DNA from: Hydnum rufescens UP504
Taxonomy: Eukaryota > Basidiomycota > Agaricomycetes > Cantharellales > Hydnaceae
DNA length: 60,846 bases
Assembly: GCA_014904985.1 (NCBI GenBank)
Contig: MU129121.1
Coordinates: 1 to 60,846, forward strand
Direction of reading: 5' to 3'
Shown here: in pieces, positions 1-9,276 of the stretch
How positions within the stretch are numbered: the first letter of the stretch is position 1
How the letters are laid out: each line of letters starts with the position of its first letter
Translations under genes and position numbers: made by a program
Notes under the pieces: model-generated
Seen by the model: only the letters and a program-made list of their open reading frames with translations
Databases searched by the model: none
Told to the model about the DNA's origin: nothing

Positions 1-258
1 CTAAGGCTCCAGAAAATATCTTATTAGACATGCCTAAATTAGACCTGTAACACTCTCCAGCCAGTGAACAAACCCTCCCAGGTGGTGCCTGCGGCAGGCT
101 ATTTTAGATATGTCTATATAGTGAACTTAGCAACAAAATTCCCAAAAATACCCCTTAGGCATGTCTTAGACACACCTATACTCAGAACACCTCTTAGGTG
201 GTTTGCAGATGCAAACTCAAACCACCTAAGAGGTACTATTTTGAGGGTGCATTAGGTG
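1..258 (+). repeat. Right end of a foldback element (partial copy)
   Basis: This stretch matches, with few differences, the right terminal repeat of the element at 15236-19222, and in inverted form its left end. It ends in GGTGCATTAGGTG. It contains the same subterminal hairpin, with CCTCTTAGGTGG facing CCACCTAAGAGG, and several copies of the GACATGTCTA-type word. The rest of this copy lies outside the window, so its TSD cannot be checked. Confidence 0.85.
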
Positions 259-822
259 GTCCTACTCACTGTCCTAGGAGTTGTATGGGAGCCCAACCAC
301 CAGGAAGTCCAGATAGAAGACTGGGGCTAGCTATTAATGGCTGCTAGGGGCCAACAGGATAACCAGATTGACAAAGCAAGGACTGAGACAAGAGGGTTCA
401 TGGTTTCTCACTAGGTGACGAAGATCCGGGCAAAGGTTAACTTGATTAATCTTGGCAACTGCTGTATATACATGACTTTTGAGTCCTAACTTAATTATGT
501 AATACACTATATTACAGAGAGTGAGAGGGAAGCATGTTGGAAAAACAGGGTCAGGGCTATGGTTGTGGTTTTGTTTCCAAGATGTCTCTTGGAAGACCCA
601 GAGGGGTCACTCTCTACAGCATTATCATCACTTTCACTGTTGATGTACATACTGGGGAGTGGGGTTGACTTCCACTTTCCTTTGGTCTTCTTGGCCCATT
701 TGTGTAGATCTGATGACAACTCCTGTATCTTCTTTGTCACCCTGCCATCTACGAGACCATCACCAGCATTCCTTTGCTTAGCACCACCACCCAAGCTCTC
801 TCCAGCAACCTTTTTCAGGCTG
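259..822. other. Unassigned stretch with a possible coding remnant on the minus strand
   Basis: No recognised domain. The minus strand at 507-794 is open for 95 codons and encodes a charged stretch (KKIQELSSDLHKWAKKTKGK followed by Ser/Asp/Glu-rich sequence) that looks like real protein rather than a chance frame. It is cut off at about 822, where a dispersed repeat begins. It could be the tail of a host or transposon gene; no function can be assigned. Confidence 0.3.
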
Positions 823-1141
823 GTCAGTCACATGGGGACCTAATTTAGGTACCACTTTCAGGGCAGAAAATGGTACCTAATAGGTCCCCCAGACCTCACA
901 GCTGAAATCAGGCCATTCCAATTCAGTTTTTTTGGCCATCTATTGGCCAATCCATGGCTGTGCTAGATTATATACTTATTTATTATTATGTATTTGTTTG
1001 CTATTTATTATTATTACTACTATTATTATATACATATTACCCCCCCTGGGGTCTGCCACCACAGGGGGGATGGTTCATGCAGGTCATGTGCCTGCATATA
1101 CTCACCACACCTGCTGTAGTAGGTGGATCCATATGCCCCAG
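823..1141 (+). repeat. Dispersed ~310-bp repeat, copy 1
   Basis: Near-identical to 4915-5230. Both begin with a short inverted repeat (GGGACCTAATTTAGGTACC against GGTACCTAATAGGTCCC), then a TTATTATTA-rich microsatellite, a C/G run and CCACCACAGGGGGG. Family unknown; probably a non-autonomous element. This copy ends against LTR-A at 1142. Confidence 0.6.
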
Positions 1142-2521
1142 TGTAAGCAGGAAGGTTATGAACCAAACCAACTACTGTCCATAATGTTGAGCTGGGGATG
1201 AAGGAGGGAATCACAGAATTAATCCAAGTGTTCAGGCTCGAATGAAAAGGGTCTTTTGGAACAGGGGAAATTGCAGTGAGCCAACAAAGCCCAAGCAATT
1301 AAGTGAGAATGTGTGTTTCTGTCAAATTACCACACCCTAAGAATCTCTTCTTGAGACCTTAGTCAAAGTGTAGTTAGAATTCGCTTTTTGTAGTGGGAAA
1401 TCACCCAAGGAACCAGCAGCAATCAGTGTGCTTCAGACTGGAGGGAGGGGGAGAACTACTGAATTTGTGTGCTAGCTGCACTTAATATACAATCAAGACT
1501 TTGACTCAATATAAAGTGAAAAAGCCGGATGTAAGGGACATATACAGAAAAAGAAATGAAGTTAAAATATTCAAAACTGATGGAGATATTCCAATTTCAA
1601 GATAAAAGGGGAGATTGACACATTACATGCTATTCCTCCTTCAATTCTGGACAAGTTCCCTTAAAGAAAAGTGGAATAGGTCTCCCTGAGGGTCTCCTCC
1701 ATTTGAAATAAGAGGGCTGGAAGTAATTTGCTATTTTGGATGGTGGAGCAAAGGGGGAGTCATGGGAAGGGAGTTGTCTTGTGAAGAATGGAGTTTGCAT
1801 CTGATAGTTTTTCCCTTGGTACTGTTTGATGAACACTTTTAACAGCTTTCAGGGAATGGTATTTTTGAATGAATCAGATAAGAATTGGCTTCAAAAATTG
1901 AGAAATGCTCCTTCAGAGTATGAATCATGGAAAGATAATGGTACAGGGACCGCATTTTTAATCTGCTAGCCACATTTTTGGTACCGTTTGATAGGTACAA
2001 TTTGTATCTTTCTGGGAGCTGCCATTCCAAGTCAATCTGATCAAAACTGATGGAGAAATTTGAAAAATACTCCTTTAGAGTAGTGCAGCCCCTTTCTGGA
2101 TCATGTGATGGATCCACAAGTCCAGAATCAGAACTAGGCCCAGTCTGCATCATTACATAATCACAATCTGTTGCTTTTAAGGCAGTAGGATGACTTGAAG
2201 GAACAGGCAAGTCACACAGTCTTGAAGGAAGATGGCAAGTTGAATTGCCTTGTCCAAAGAAAATGGGCTTGATGTAGGGCATAAACTGCCCCTTTTGATG
2301 AGGACTGTTGAAGTCTGATGGACAGTCAATAAATTGACTGGTATTCATGGTAAAGGAACGAGGCAATATTGTGAGTTGATAAGGGGTAGGATTCCAATAG
2401 ATTCTTGAATAAATGAATGACAATGGAATTAAATGGGTGGGGTGACAAGTAATTGATTTGTTTCTAAGGAAATTAGGCTGAGGATGAGGATTTTATGGTG
2501 TAGGGATTCATCCCTCCAACA
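1142..2521 (-). mobile_element. Solo LTR, family LTR-A, copy 1 (minus orientation)
   Basis: On the minus strand it begins TGTTGGAGGG and ends CTTACA, the ends shared by four other copies in this window. It is about 1.38 kb and matches 25884-27266 throughout, but almost every CpG of that copy is TpG or CpA here, so this is an old, decayed copy. The 4-bp flanks (ccag and ctgt) do not match well, so the TSD is lost or the ends were rearranged. No internal coding region adjoins it. Confidence 0.75.
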
Positions 2522-2667
2522 CTGTATAAGTCAAAAAAACAAAGTACTTACAAACAGTACTTAGGACCACACCTGCAGTAGCAGGGGTGGTGCTGTCTGT
2601 AGAAATCAAAAAAAAAACTACTTAGTAGCACCACACACCTGCTAGGGCAGGTGTGTGGTACTGTCTG
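2522..2667. repeat. Module-family remnants with GTGTGG-type hairpins
   Basis: Contains two copies of the CCACACACCTGC ... GCAGGTGTGTGG hairpin class that ends each 'exon' of the array at 7742-10400. The clearest one is at about 2631-2662. No intact donor/acceptor pair is visible here. Confidence 0.5.
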
Positions 2668-3683
2668 GTAGTGCATATAAGTCCAGACAAGCAAAAGACA
2701 ACAGTGGAATTGAACAAGATGCTGAAATGCACCAGATGCGAACCTTTAAACACCATTTGGGACCCCTCCAAGCATGCCATTAGGTCCTACACTGCTCATA
2801 TATCTGTGTAGTAACATTAGACACAACTTGGATCACCAGGGAGGCTCTAAATACAGAAATTTCCTTATTAGGATAAGTTTATTTCCTTCACCATAGGTTC
2901 AAATCAAGATCTTGGAGGAAGATATGTGGGGGATGATCTCCCCTAACATATGCCCACCCCACCAAAACTTTTCCAGAGAATTCTTCCAGGATTTCCATGG
3001 GTTTTGGGAATCTTGGTAAACACAGTAATGTCCTGATCAACCTGTATCAGGCCTTTACTGTGTTTACCCAGATTCCCAAATCTCAAATGAAATGGAAAAT
3101 TTCCAGAAATGTTCCAGTCTGGTAGGCATGGAATAGGAGATGTAATCTCCCAAAGGTCTCACCCTTGGCTGCTGATTTGAGCCTGCAGTGAAGCAAACAA
3201 ACTTACCCTAATAAGGAAGGAACTCTAAAATTTCTGGAAATGTTCCAGTATGGTAGGTATATGATAGGAGATATCATTCTCCAAATATCTCATTCCAAGG
3301 TGTTGATTGAGCCTATGGTAAGGAAAATGAATTTATCCTTATAAGGAAACCCATGGAAATCCTGCAAGAATTTTCTGGAAAAGTTTTGGCGGGGTGGGCA
3401 TATGTTAGGGGAGATCATCCCTCACATATCTTCCTCCAAGATCTTGATTTGAACCTATGGTGAAGGAAATAAACTTATCCTAATAAGGAAATTTCTGTAT
3501 TTAGAGCCTCCCTGGTGATCCAAGTTGTGTCTAATGTTACTACACAGATATATGAGCAGTGTAGGACCCAATGGCATGCTTGGAGGGGTCCCAAATGGTG
3601 TTTAAAGGTTCACATCTGGTGCATTTCAGCATCTTGTTCAATTCCACTGTTGTCTTTTGCTTGTCTGGACTTATATGCACTAC
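2668..3683. repeat. Foldback palindrome, ~340-bp arms
   Basis: The left arm (2668 to about 3005) is the reverse complement of the right arm (about 3346 to 3683), centred near 3175. The spacer holds its own hairpin (about 3005-3079, TAAACACAGTAA facing TTACTGTGTTTA) and direct copies of a ~130-bp subrepeat recognisable by TTTCTGGAAATGTTCCAGT and CCTAATAAGGAA. No ORF of note. Probably a foldback-type non-autonomous element inserted in module-family DNA. Confidence 0.75.
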
Positions 3684-4200
3684 ATAGTACCTATATATTA
3701 TCTACATGATACATCTGCACTCATCCCCCCCTCTAGTATGCTACTGACTGGGAATGGCCTTATTGAGCAAAAAACCCCAAAATTGCTGGTGTTGAGGCAC
3801 AATGTACTCAACACCACCTCTAAGGAGACAGAGCTGCCCCTGCAGGGCTGGGCTGCTGGTATGATGACACCAAAAGAGCAGCACTAGCTGCTCTTTTGGC
3901 ATTGCTTGTTTTCTTTTTTGTTACCAGTGTATTTATTATTGTAGGTCTTTTCTCCCTCCATGCAACCCCACCCAAAGACTGCACAAGGCCCAGGACAAAA
4001 TATGGGCACACAGCCCTGACCCTGAGTATCAACAATGACAAATAAGATACTGTGCCACACACCTGCTTTGGCAGGGGTGTGGAAATGTTAAGTAGGATTT
4101 TGTCATTACAGGGTGTACCACAATGCCAAAAGAGCAGCACCAGCTGCTCTTTTGGCATTGCTTTTGATTTTTTTTTCTTCACTAATGTGTACATATAATA
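3684..4200 (+). repeat. Module-array segment with two intron-type hairpins (plus orientation)
   Basis: Carries hairpins at 3870-3899 (13-bp stem) and 4123-4158 (16-bp stem, ACCA loop), both built on AAAAGAGCAGC/GCTGCTCTTTT. The first lies in an intron-like segment 3859-3944, with donor GTATGA and acceptor TATTATTGTAG. The second module has lost a good donor. A CCACACACCTGC-type exon hairpin lies between them at about 4054-4081. Confidence 0.6.
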
Positions 4201-4914
4201 ATAAATAAATAATAAATTGTTATCTAATGGCCCCAGTGGTACAGCATGTGGTCCTGGGATGATAAGTTATTGGCAGAAGATATGAATTTTGATGTGAAAT
4301 GATACATGCATCTTACAGCCTTGGGGATATTCAAACCCACCTGCATATTCCCAGGGATGGTGGGTTCTTGGCAGGTTTTAGGCATGGGTTCACATTGGTA
4401 CTCCCACCCTGTGGGGATTTCCCCTGCAGGGTCAAAACCCTGTGCAATACCCTAGTTTTATGCCTACACTCTCATTGCTGCATTACTGTGTGAGCTACCT
4501 GAACATTGGAAAGTCAGTCTGCTGTATGATGTTGCTTGTGCACTTCAGCAGAGTCTGGTAAAATGGCAATTTATGCCAGGGTGGCTTGACTGGATCTCTT
4601 TCAGTGTCTCAATATTTCATGTGTATGGCCACCAGTGGGTGTGTCAATTGTGGTGCCACCCTAGGAAGGTGGAGCTTTGGGGTTTCTCTGATGGGGAAGG
4701 TTGTGAACATCTCTGGAGTGAGCTCATGAGGCTTATCCCCTGCCTTTGAGTTTCTGGGGTGAGTATCTTGAAGTGGACTTGCATGTACTGACATGGTAAT
4801 AGCTGGCTTGTAGCATCATTGTAGGTTGTTCATGATAGACCTCCAAGTTGAATACCTTGATGAAATGAAACAATGAGGTGCAGTAAAATGGATTCAAGAA
4901 TGAGTTGCACAGGG
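4201..4914. other. Non-coding stretch with a weak tRNA-like (SINE?) signal
   Basis: No convincing ORF. On the minus strand, from about 4500 down to 4425, there is a TAGCTCACACAG A-box-like word followed by a GGTTTTGACCC B-box-like word, in the order and rough spacing of a polymerase III promoter. It does not fold as a functional tRNA by eye. A decayed tRNA-derived SINE is possible; chance is also possible. Confidence 0.2.
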
Positions 4915-5230
4915 TGGTCAGTCACATGGGGGACCTAATTTAGGTACCACTTTCAGGGCAGAAAATGGTACCTAATAGGTCCCCCAGGCCTTATGGCTGA
5001 AATCAGGCTATTCCAATTCAGTTTTTTGGCCATCTATTGGCCAACCCATGGCTGTGCCAGATTATATACTTATTTATTATTATTTGTTTACTATTTATTA
5101 TTATTATCATTACTATTATTATATTATTATTATATACATATTATACTATACCCCCCCCCTAGGGTCTGCCATCACAGGGGGGGATGGTTTATGTGGGTCA
5201 TGTGCCCACATATACCCACCATACCCTCTG
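4915..5230 (+). repeat. Dispersed ~310-bp repeat, copy 2
   Basis: Second copy of the repeat at 823-1141, with the same inverted repeat at its start, an expanded TAT/TTA microsatellite, and the CCATCACAGGGGGG block near its end. Not coding. Confidence 0.6.
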
Positions 5231-5375
5231 CAGTGAGTGTGGTTGGGGCTGGTTCCTTTTGGGCACTCCCTCACAGGGTTGGTCTTCATTTGTGGGGGTT
5301 CATTTGTAGTTATCATTCACCTCATCTTGTTTGGCCAGTTCTGCTTGGGGGCTCATGGGGATTCTGGTTCAGGAT

Positions 5376-5490
5376 CTAGAGAAATAAATAATAAAATATT
5401 AGTACAACAGTAATGCAGCACAAAAAGAGCAGCTTATGCTGCTCTTTTTGTGCCACAAGAATAAGAAAAAAATAAAAAAATAAAACATAC
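5376..5490 (-). repeat. Intron-like hairpin module, minus orientation
   Basis: Read on the minus strand it has donor CAAG|GTATGT at 5490, a pyrimidine-rich run, a 36-nt hairpin at 5418-5453 (16-bp perfect stem with TTAT loop), an ACTAAT branch-like word and acceptor TCTCTAG at 5376. The flanking 'exon' ends in the CCACACACC/GGTGGGTTTGTGG hairpin. Length 115 bp. Confidence 0.6.
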
Positions 5491-5564
5491 CTTGTAATAT
5501 AGAACCACAAACCCACCATGGTGGGTGTGTGATTCTGGGCCCTTGTTCTTTATTTGGCACATTG

Positions 5565-5640
5565 CTGTGTCATGTTGCTGTGTTGCATTGTTGTGTTGCA
5601 TTGTTGTGTTGCATTGTTGTGTTGCATTGTTGTGTCACAT
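5565..5640. repeat. Minisatellite, GTTGCATTGTTGT-type units
   Basis: About five tandem copies of a 13-bp unit built on TTGCATTGTTGTG, followed by degenerate CATTG/CATG-rich sequence to about 5700. The open frames across it are low-complexity artefacts. Confidence 0.7.
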
Positions 5641-5739
5641 TGCCATGTCATGCTGCAGTGTATTGCACTGCTGGGTTGTGGTGTCACATTGTCTCATCAT
5701 TTTGTGGGTCATTGTCATGTGTGGGACAAGGTCCCCAAT

Positions 5740-5841
5740 CTAGAATAAGGCACATGAGTAAAAAAAATTCCAAAGCAATGCAAAAAGAGCAGCTTTCACT
5801 GCTCATTTTGCACTGTTGTGTCTACTACAAGGAAGACTCAC
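5740..5841 (-). repeat. Intron-like hairpin module in left palindrome arm
   Basis: Minus strand: donor ATAAG|GTGAGT at 5841 and acceptor TTATTCTAG at 5740, with a hairpin at 5780-5811 (13-bp stem, one mismatch). Upstream on the same strand the 'exon' ends in the hairpin CCACACACCCAC ... GTGGGTGTGTGG. Confidence 0.6.
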
Positions 5842-6682
5842 CTTATGACCACACACCCACAGTTGTGGGTGTGTGGTCATGCACTTGCCTTTTCAGGCAG
5901 TTGCCTGTTGTGGTTCAGAGATGTGGAGCAAGAAGGAAACTCAATGCCAGCAATTGCTGGTACTTAACAAGCACCCAAGTGCAGGTGTTACAAGCAGAAT
6001 ACATATTAATACCAAGTATATAGATGTGTAATAAATACTATATAATAAATATTTACTGACCAATGTGAAGAAGATGATGATGATAATAGGTCAGAGCTCA
6101 ATAAGGCATGATATGCATAATTGCAAAGTGGATTGGGCAACTTCTATGGGTCAGAATTGGCCCAAATTACAATATATTAATGGTATATATGCACCTTACA
6201 TGGGCAACCAGTTACATTGGATGTTCTGGGCATTTCTGAGATTTTCACACCTTCAATTCCCTATTTAGGGAATTGAAGGTGTGAAAATTTCAGAAATGCC
6301 CAGAATGTCCAATGTAACTGATCACCCATGTAAGGTGCATATATACCATTAATATATTGTAATTTGGGCCAATTCTGACCCATAGAAGTTGCCCAATCCA
6401 CTTTGCAATTATGCATATCATGCCTTATTGAGCTCTGACCTATTATCTTCTTCTTCGCATTTCTGGGTAAATATTTATTATATAGTATTTATTACACATC
6501 TATTGCACATCTATATACTTGCTATTAATATGTATTCTGCTTGTAACACCTGCACTTGGGTGCTTTCTAAGTACCAGCAATTGCTGGCATTGAATTGCAC
6601 AACTATGCAGCCACACCCAGCAATGGCACAGAAAGGCAAGGACACAACCACACACCCATGACTGTGGGTGTGCGGTCATAAG

Positions 6683-6786
6683 GTGAGTTTTGTCCTATTA
6701 GACACAATGGTGCAAAAAGAGTAGTGAAAGCTACTCTTTTTGCACTGCTTTAAGTTCTTGTACTAACACACCTTTGATTATTTTAG
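6683..6786 (+). repeat. Intron-like hairpin module in right palindrome arm
   Basis: Donor ATAAG|GTGAGT at 6683, a perfect consensus branch site TACTAAC at about 6761, and acceptor TTATTTTAG at 6786. The hairpin at 6711-6744 has stem GCAAAAAGAGTAG/CTACTCTTTTTGC. Relative to the other modules both sides of the stem changed (GCAG to GTAG and CTGC to CTAC), keeping the pairing. Confidence 0.65.
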
Positions 6787-6890
6787 ATGAAAGCCTGCAC
6801 AATGAGGGCTGACACAGCAACAGCCAAACCAAAGCAGACAACAGACCCCCCTATGGGTGGCCCCAGGAACCACACACCCACCACAGTGGG

Positions 6891-7741
6891 TGTCAGGATC
6901 AAATTGACATTTGCTTCTGCCTAAAGACTTACCCGTCAGAGTATCATTCTTCATCGACTCTATCATATGGCGCCTACTTCCTCAAATGCTCTTGTCTCCT
7001 CTCTCCCTCCATTCACTAAGGGGGTTATTGTCATCCTTGCCATTATTGGCATTTATCTTATTATTATTTCCCTCATTCTATCGGGCCTTGGCCAGCTGGC
7101 TATGGGCTGGGTAGTCAACCAGTGGCAGCATTGGTGCCCATGTCAGCACCTGTCGTTCCCTTGCTCCCCACATGAGTCCATGGAGTTGCCAATCCAGACT
7201 CCCCCTCCTCCTCCTCTACCCCCAGTCCCTGAATCCACACCACCTGTCCCAATCTGTACTCCATCTGCATCATTATGGTCCTTTGACACTTTGGACACCT
7301 TTGGAATATCCAGGCGTACACTGCCTTGGAAGTACATATGCTAAGGAGGATACATATGGAAGTTGGGGCATAGCCATGTGGAGGTGCGCACAGGATTTGT
7401 AACATGGCTGCATCAGCTTAGTGAGGCTTAGTGATGGTGGCTGTGGAGGCTGCCTGATGGGCTGTGGAGCTGGCACTCTAGGAGGATCCAGAAGGTTATG
7501 GAAGATGGCGGAAGGCTCTGGAAGGCTGGTGGCTGTGTGCAGGAAACAGTATTTATAGCCCTTCGCAGTTGGGGGATCACCAGTTTCAATCTCTCAGGAT
7601 TCCCACTGTGATAGGTGTGAGACTTGTGTGTCCCTTGTTGTGTGGTGTATACTCAGGATTCCCACTGTGATAGGTGTTGTGTGGTTAATTAATCTCTTTC
7701 CTCTTTCTGTTTGTGGCTTTGATGGCAGTGTTTCCCTGACA
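6891..7741 (-). mobile_element. Solo LTR, family LTR-B, copy 1
   Basis: Bounded by TGTCAGG and CCTGACA with a perfect 5-bp TSD, gtggg (6886-6890 and 7742-7746). TG...CA ends plus a 5-bp duplication identify a solo LTR, 851 bp long. The only TATA-like box (CTATAAATACTG, read on the minus strand near 7557) gives the orientation. A 56-bp tandem duplication around ATTCCCACTGTGATAGG is shared with copy 3 but not copy 2. It was inserted into the 'exon' hairpin of a module. Confidence 0.85.
6967..7344 (+). CDS. Small membrane-protein ORF antisense within LTR-B copy 1
   Basis: 125 codons from ATG at 6967. No family is recognised. In order it encodes a short Ser/Ala N terminus (MAPTSSNAL), one strongly hydrophobic segment at about residues 19-42 (GVIVILAIIGIYLIIISLIL), a W- and C-containing region (QWQHWCPCQHL), a proline run (PPPPPLPPVPE) and a C terminus ending PWKYIC. 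The same ORF, same start and same order of features, is open in LTR-B copy 2 (8805-9197) and frameshifted in copy 3. It lies opposite to the TATA-based LTR direction. Either it is a real small protein carried in the LTR or a frame kept open by chance; many amino acids differ between copies, so selection is not obvious. No ribosome-context or promoter evidence is visible. Confidence 0.4.
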   Translation: MAPTSSNALVSSLPPFTKGVIVILAIIGIYLIIISLILSGLGQLAMGWVVNQWQHWCPCQHLSFPCSPHESMELPIQTPPPPPLPPVPESTPPVPICTPSASLWSFDTLDTFGISRRTLPWKYIC

Positions 7742-8510
7742 GTGGGTGTGCAGTTCTAATAAAGGCAGGTATGTTTGTACACCCCCAACAGTGCAAAAGA
7801 GCAGCAGATGCTGCTCTTTTGCACTGATTTTATTTCTCAACTAATATATTATTTATTATTCCAGGTTATCAACCAGACCCAGCAAAATAATGACCTGCTG
7901 AATGAACCACCCCCACCCCAAAATTACAATGCAACCTGCCAATGACAGCTGACTGGACAAAGCCCCAGACAAAACCACACACCTGCTTCAGTGGGTGTAT
8001 GGTAATTTTAAGGTAAGTACAACCATGTGAAAGGAGCAGCATACACTGCTCCTTTTGTGTGGGTCTTCTTTTTCTCTTTTACTAATATATTTACTATTCT
8101 AGGTTGTCAAGCAAAATGATGACCCACCAAAATAACATATGCCAAACAAAACCCACCAATGATGACTAGCCAGACAGAACCCCAGATGAAACCACACCCA
8201 CCAAAGCAGGTGTGTAAGGTAAGTATCTGCACAACTGCACAAAAGGAGCAGCATATGCTGCTCCTTTTGCATGGCTTTGCTTTTTATCTTTTTTACTATT
8301 CTAGTTTGTTATTTGAACCTGCAATGAACCCCCCTGCCAAATGAGGGCTACAAACATGACCTGCCAAAACCCCCACCAAATGAAACCCAGGACTGGACAC
8401 CCATGACATGAGACCACTGAAACCACAAATGGAACCACACACCTGCCAAAGTGGGTGTGTGGTATTTTTAAGGTAAGCACATGCACAACCATGCAAAAGG
8501 AGCAGTGTAC

Positions 8511-9276
8511 TGTCAGGGTGACACTGCTGTCAAAGCCACAAACAGAGAGAGGAAAGAGATTAATTAACCACACACTATTGCAGTGGGAATCCTGAGAGAT
8601 CAAAACTGGTGATCCCCCAACTGCAAAGGGCTATAAGTACTACTTCCTGCACACAGCCTCCACAGCCCATCAAGATGATACATCCCCATCACAGACACAG
8701 CCCATCAATCAGCCTCCACAGCCACCACTAAGCTGACACAGCCATGTTATGAATCCTGTGCACACCTCCACATGGCTATGCCCTAACTTCCTTATGCATC
8801 CCCCTTAGGATATATACTTCCAAGGCGGTGTATGCCTGGGTACTCCTGTATGCCTGGGTACTCCAAAGGTGTCAAAGGAGTTGAAGGACTGTAGTGATGC
8901 CAAGGGAGTAGGGATTGGGACAGGTGGTGCAGGTTCAGGGACTGGGGGTGGAGTAGGAGGGGGAGGAGTCTGGATTGGCAACTGCATGGACTCACACAGG
9001 GAGCAAGGGAACAACAAGTGCTGACAAGGGCACCAATGCTGCCACTGGTTGATTACCCAGCCCATAGCCCACTGGTCAAGGCCTGATAGAACAAGGGCAA
9101 TAATAATAAGAGAAATGCCAATAATGGAAAGGATGACAATAACCCCCTTACTGAATGGAGGGAGAGAGGAGACAAGAGCATTTGAAGGAGTAGGTGCCAT
9201 ATGATAGAGTTGATGAGGAATGATACTCTGACAGGTAAGTCCACAAGCAGAAGCAAATGTCAATTTGATCCTGACA
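8511..9276 (+). mobile_element. Solo LTR, family LTR-B, copy 2
   Basis: 766 bp, starting TGTCAGGGTGACAC and ending ATCCTGACA. TSD is tgtac/tgtat (8506-8510 and 9277-9281, one transition). A TATA box GGGCTATAAGTACT lies at about 8627, followed by a long (>600 bp) downstream part. It was inserted exactly in the loop of a module's intron hairpin; joining the flanks gives GAGCAGTGTATGCTGCTC, as in the intact module at 9800-9827. Confidence 0.85.
8805..9197 (-). CDS. Small membrane-protein ORF antisense within LTR-B copy 2
   Basis: 131 codons from the MAPT start shared with copy 1 (the frame is open further upstream to 9263). It has the same layout: one hydrophobic helix (GVIVILSIIGISLIIIALVL), QWQHWCPCQHL, a proline stretch (PPPPTPPPVPEPAPP) and C terminus PPWKYIS. 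A 12-nt in-frame duplication adds GVPRHT near the end. Differences from copy 1 are often non-synonymous, but indels keep the frame. Function unknown; it could be an LTR-borne peptide of the parent retroelement or an accidental frame. Confidence 0.4.
   Translation of the reverse strand, partial: APTPSNALVSSLPPFSKGVIVILSIIGISLIIIALVLSGLDQWAMGWVINQWQHWCPCQHLLFPCSLCESMQLPIQTPPPPTPPPVPEPAPPVPIPTPLASLQSFNSFDTFGVPRHTGVPRHTPPWKYIS

Larger units (their letters stand above)
5735..6790. repeat. ~1-kb near-perfect palindrome made of module-family DNA
   Basis: Arms of roughly 525 bp meet at about 6266 with almost no spacer (AATTCCCTATTTAGGGAATT). Each arm carries one hairpin/intron module, so one module points left and the other right. 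The arms differ by small indels and substitutions, so this is not a recent duplication. No ORF. Confidence 0.8.

Noticed and set aside
559..843. Plus-strand 94-codon ORF
   Set aside because: It is the complement of a more protein-like minus-strand frame (507-794) and reads into a dispersed repeat at its end.
5525..6023. Cysteine/valine-rich ORFs of 64-164 codons
   Set aside because: They are translations of the GTTGCATTGTTGT minisatellite in three frames and run into a palindrome; not genes.
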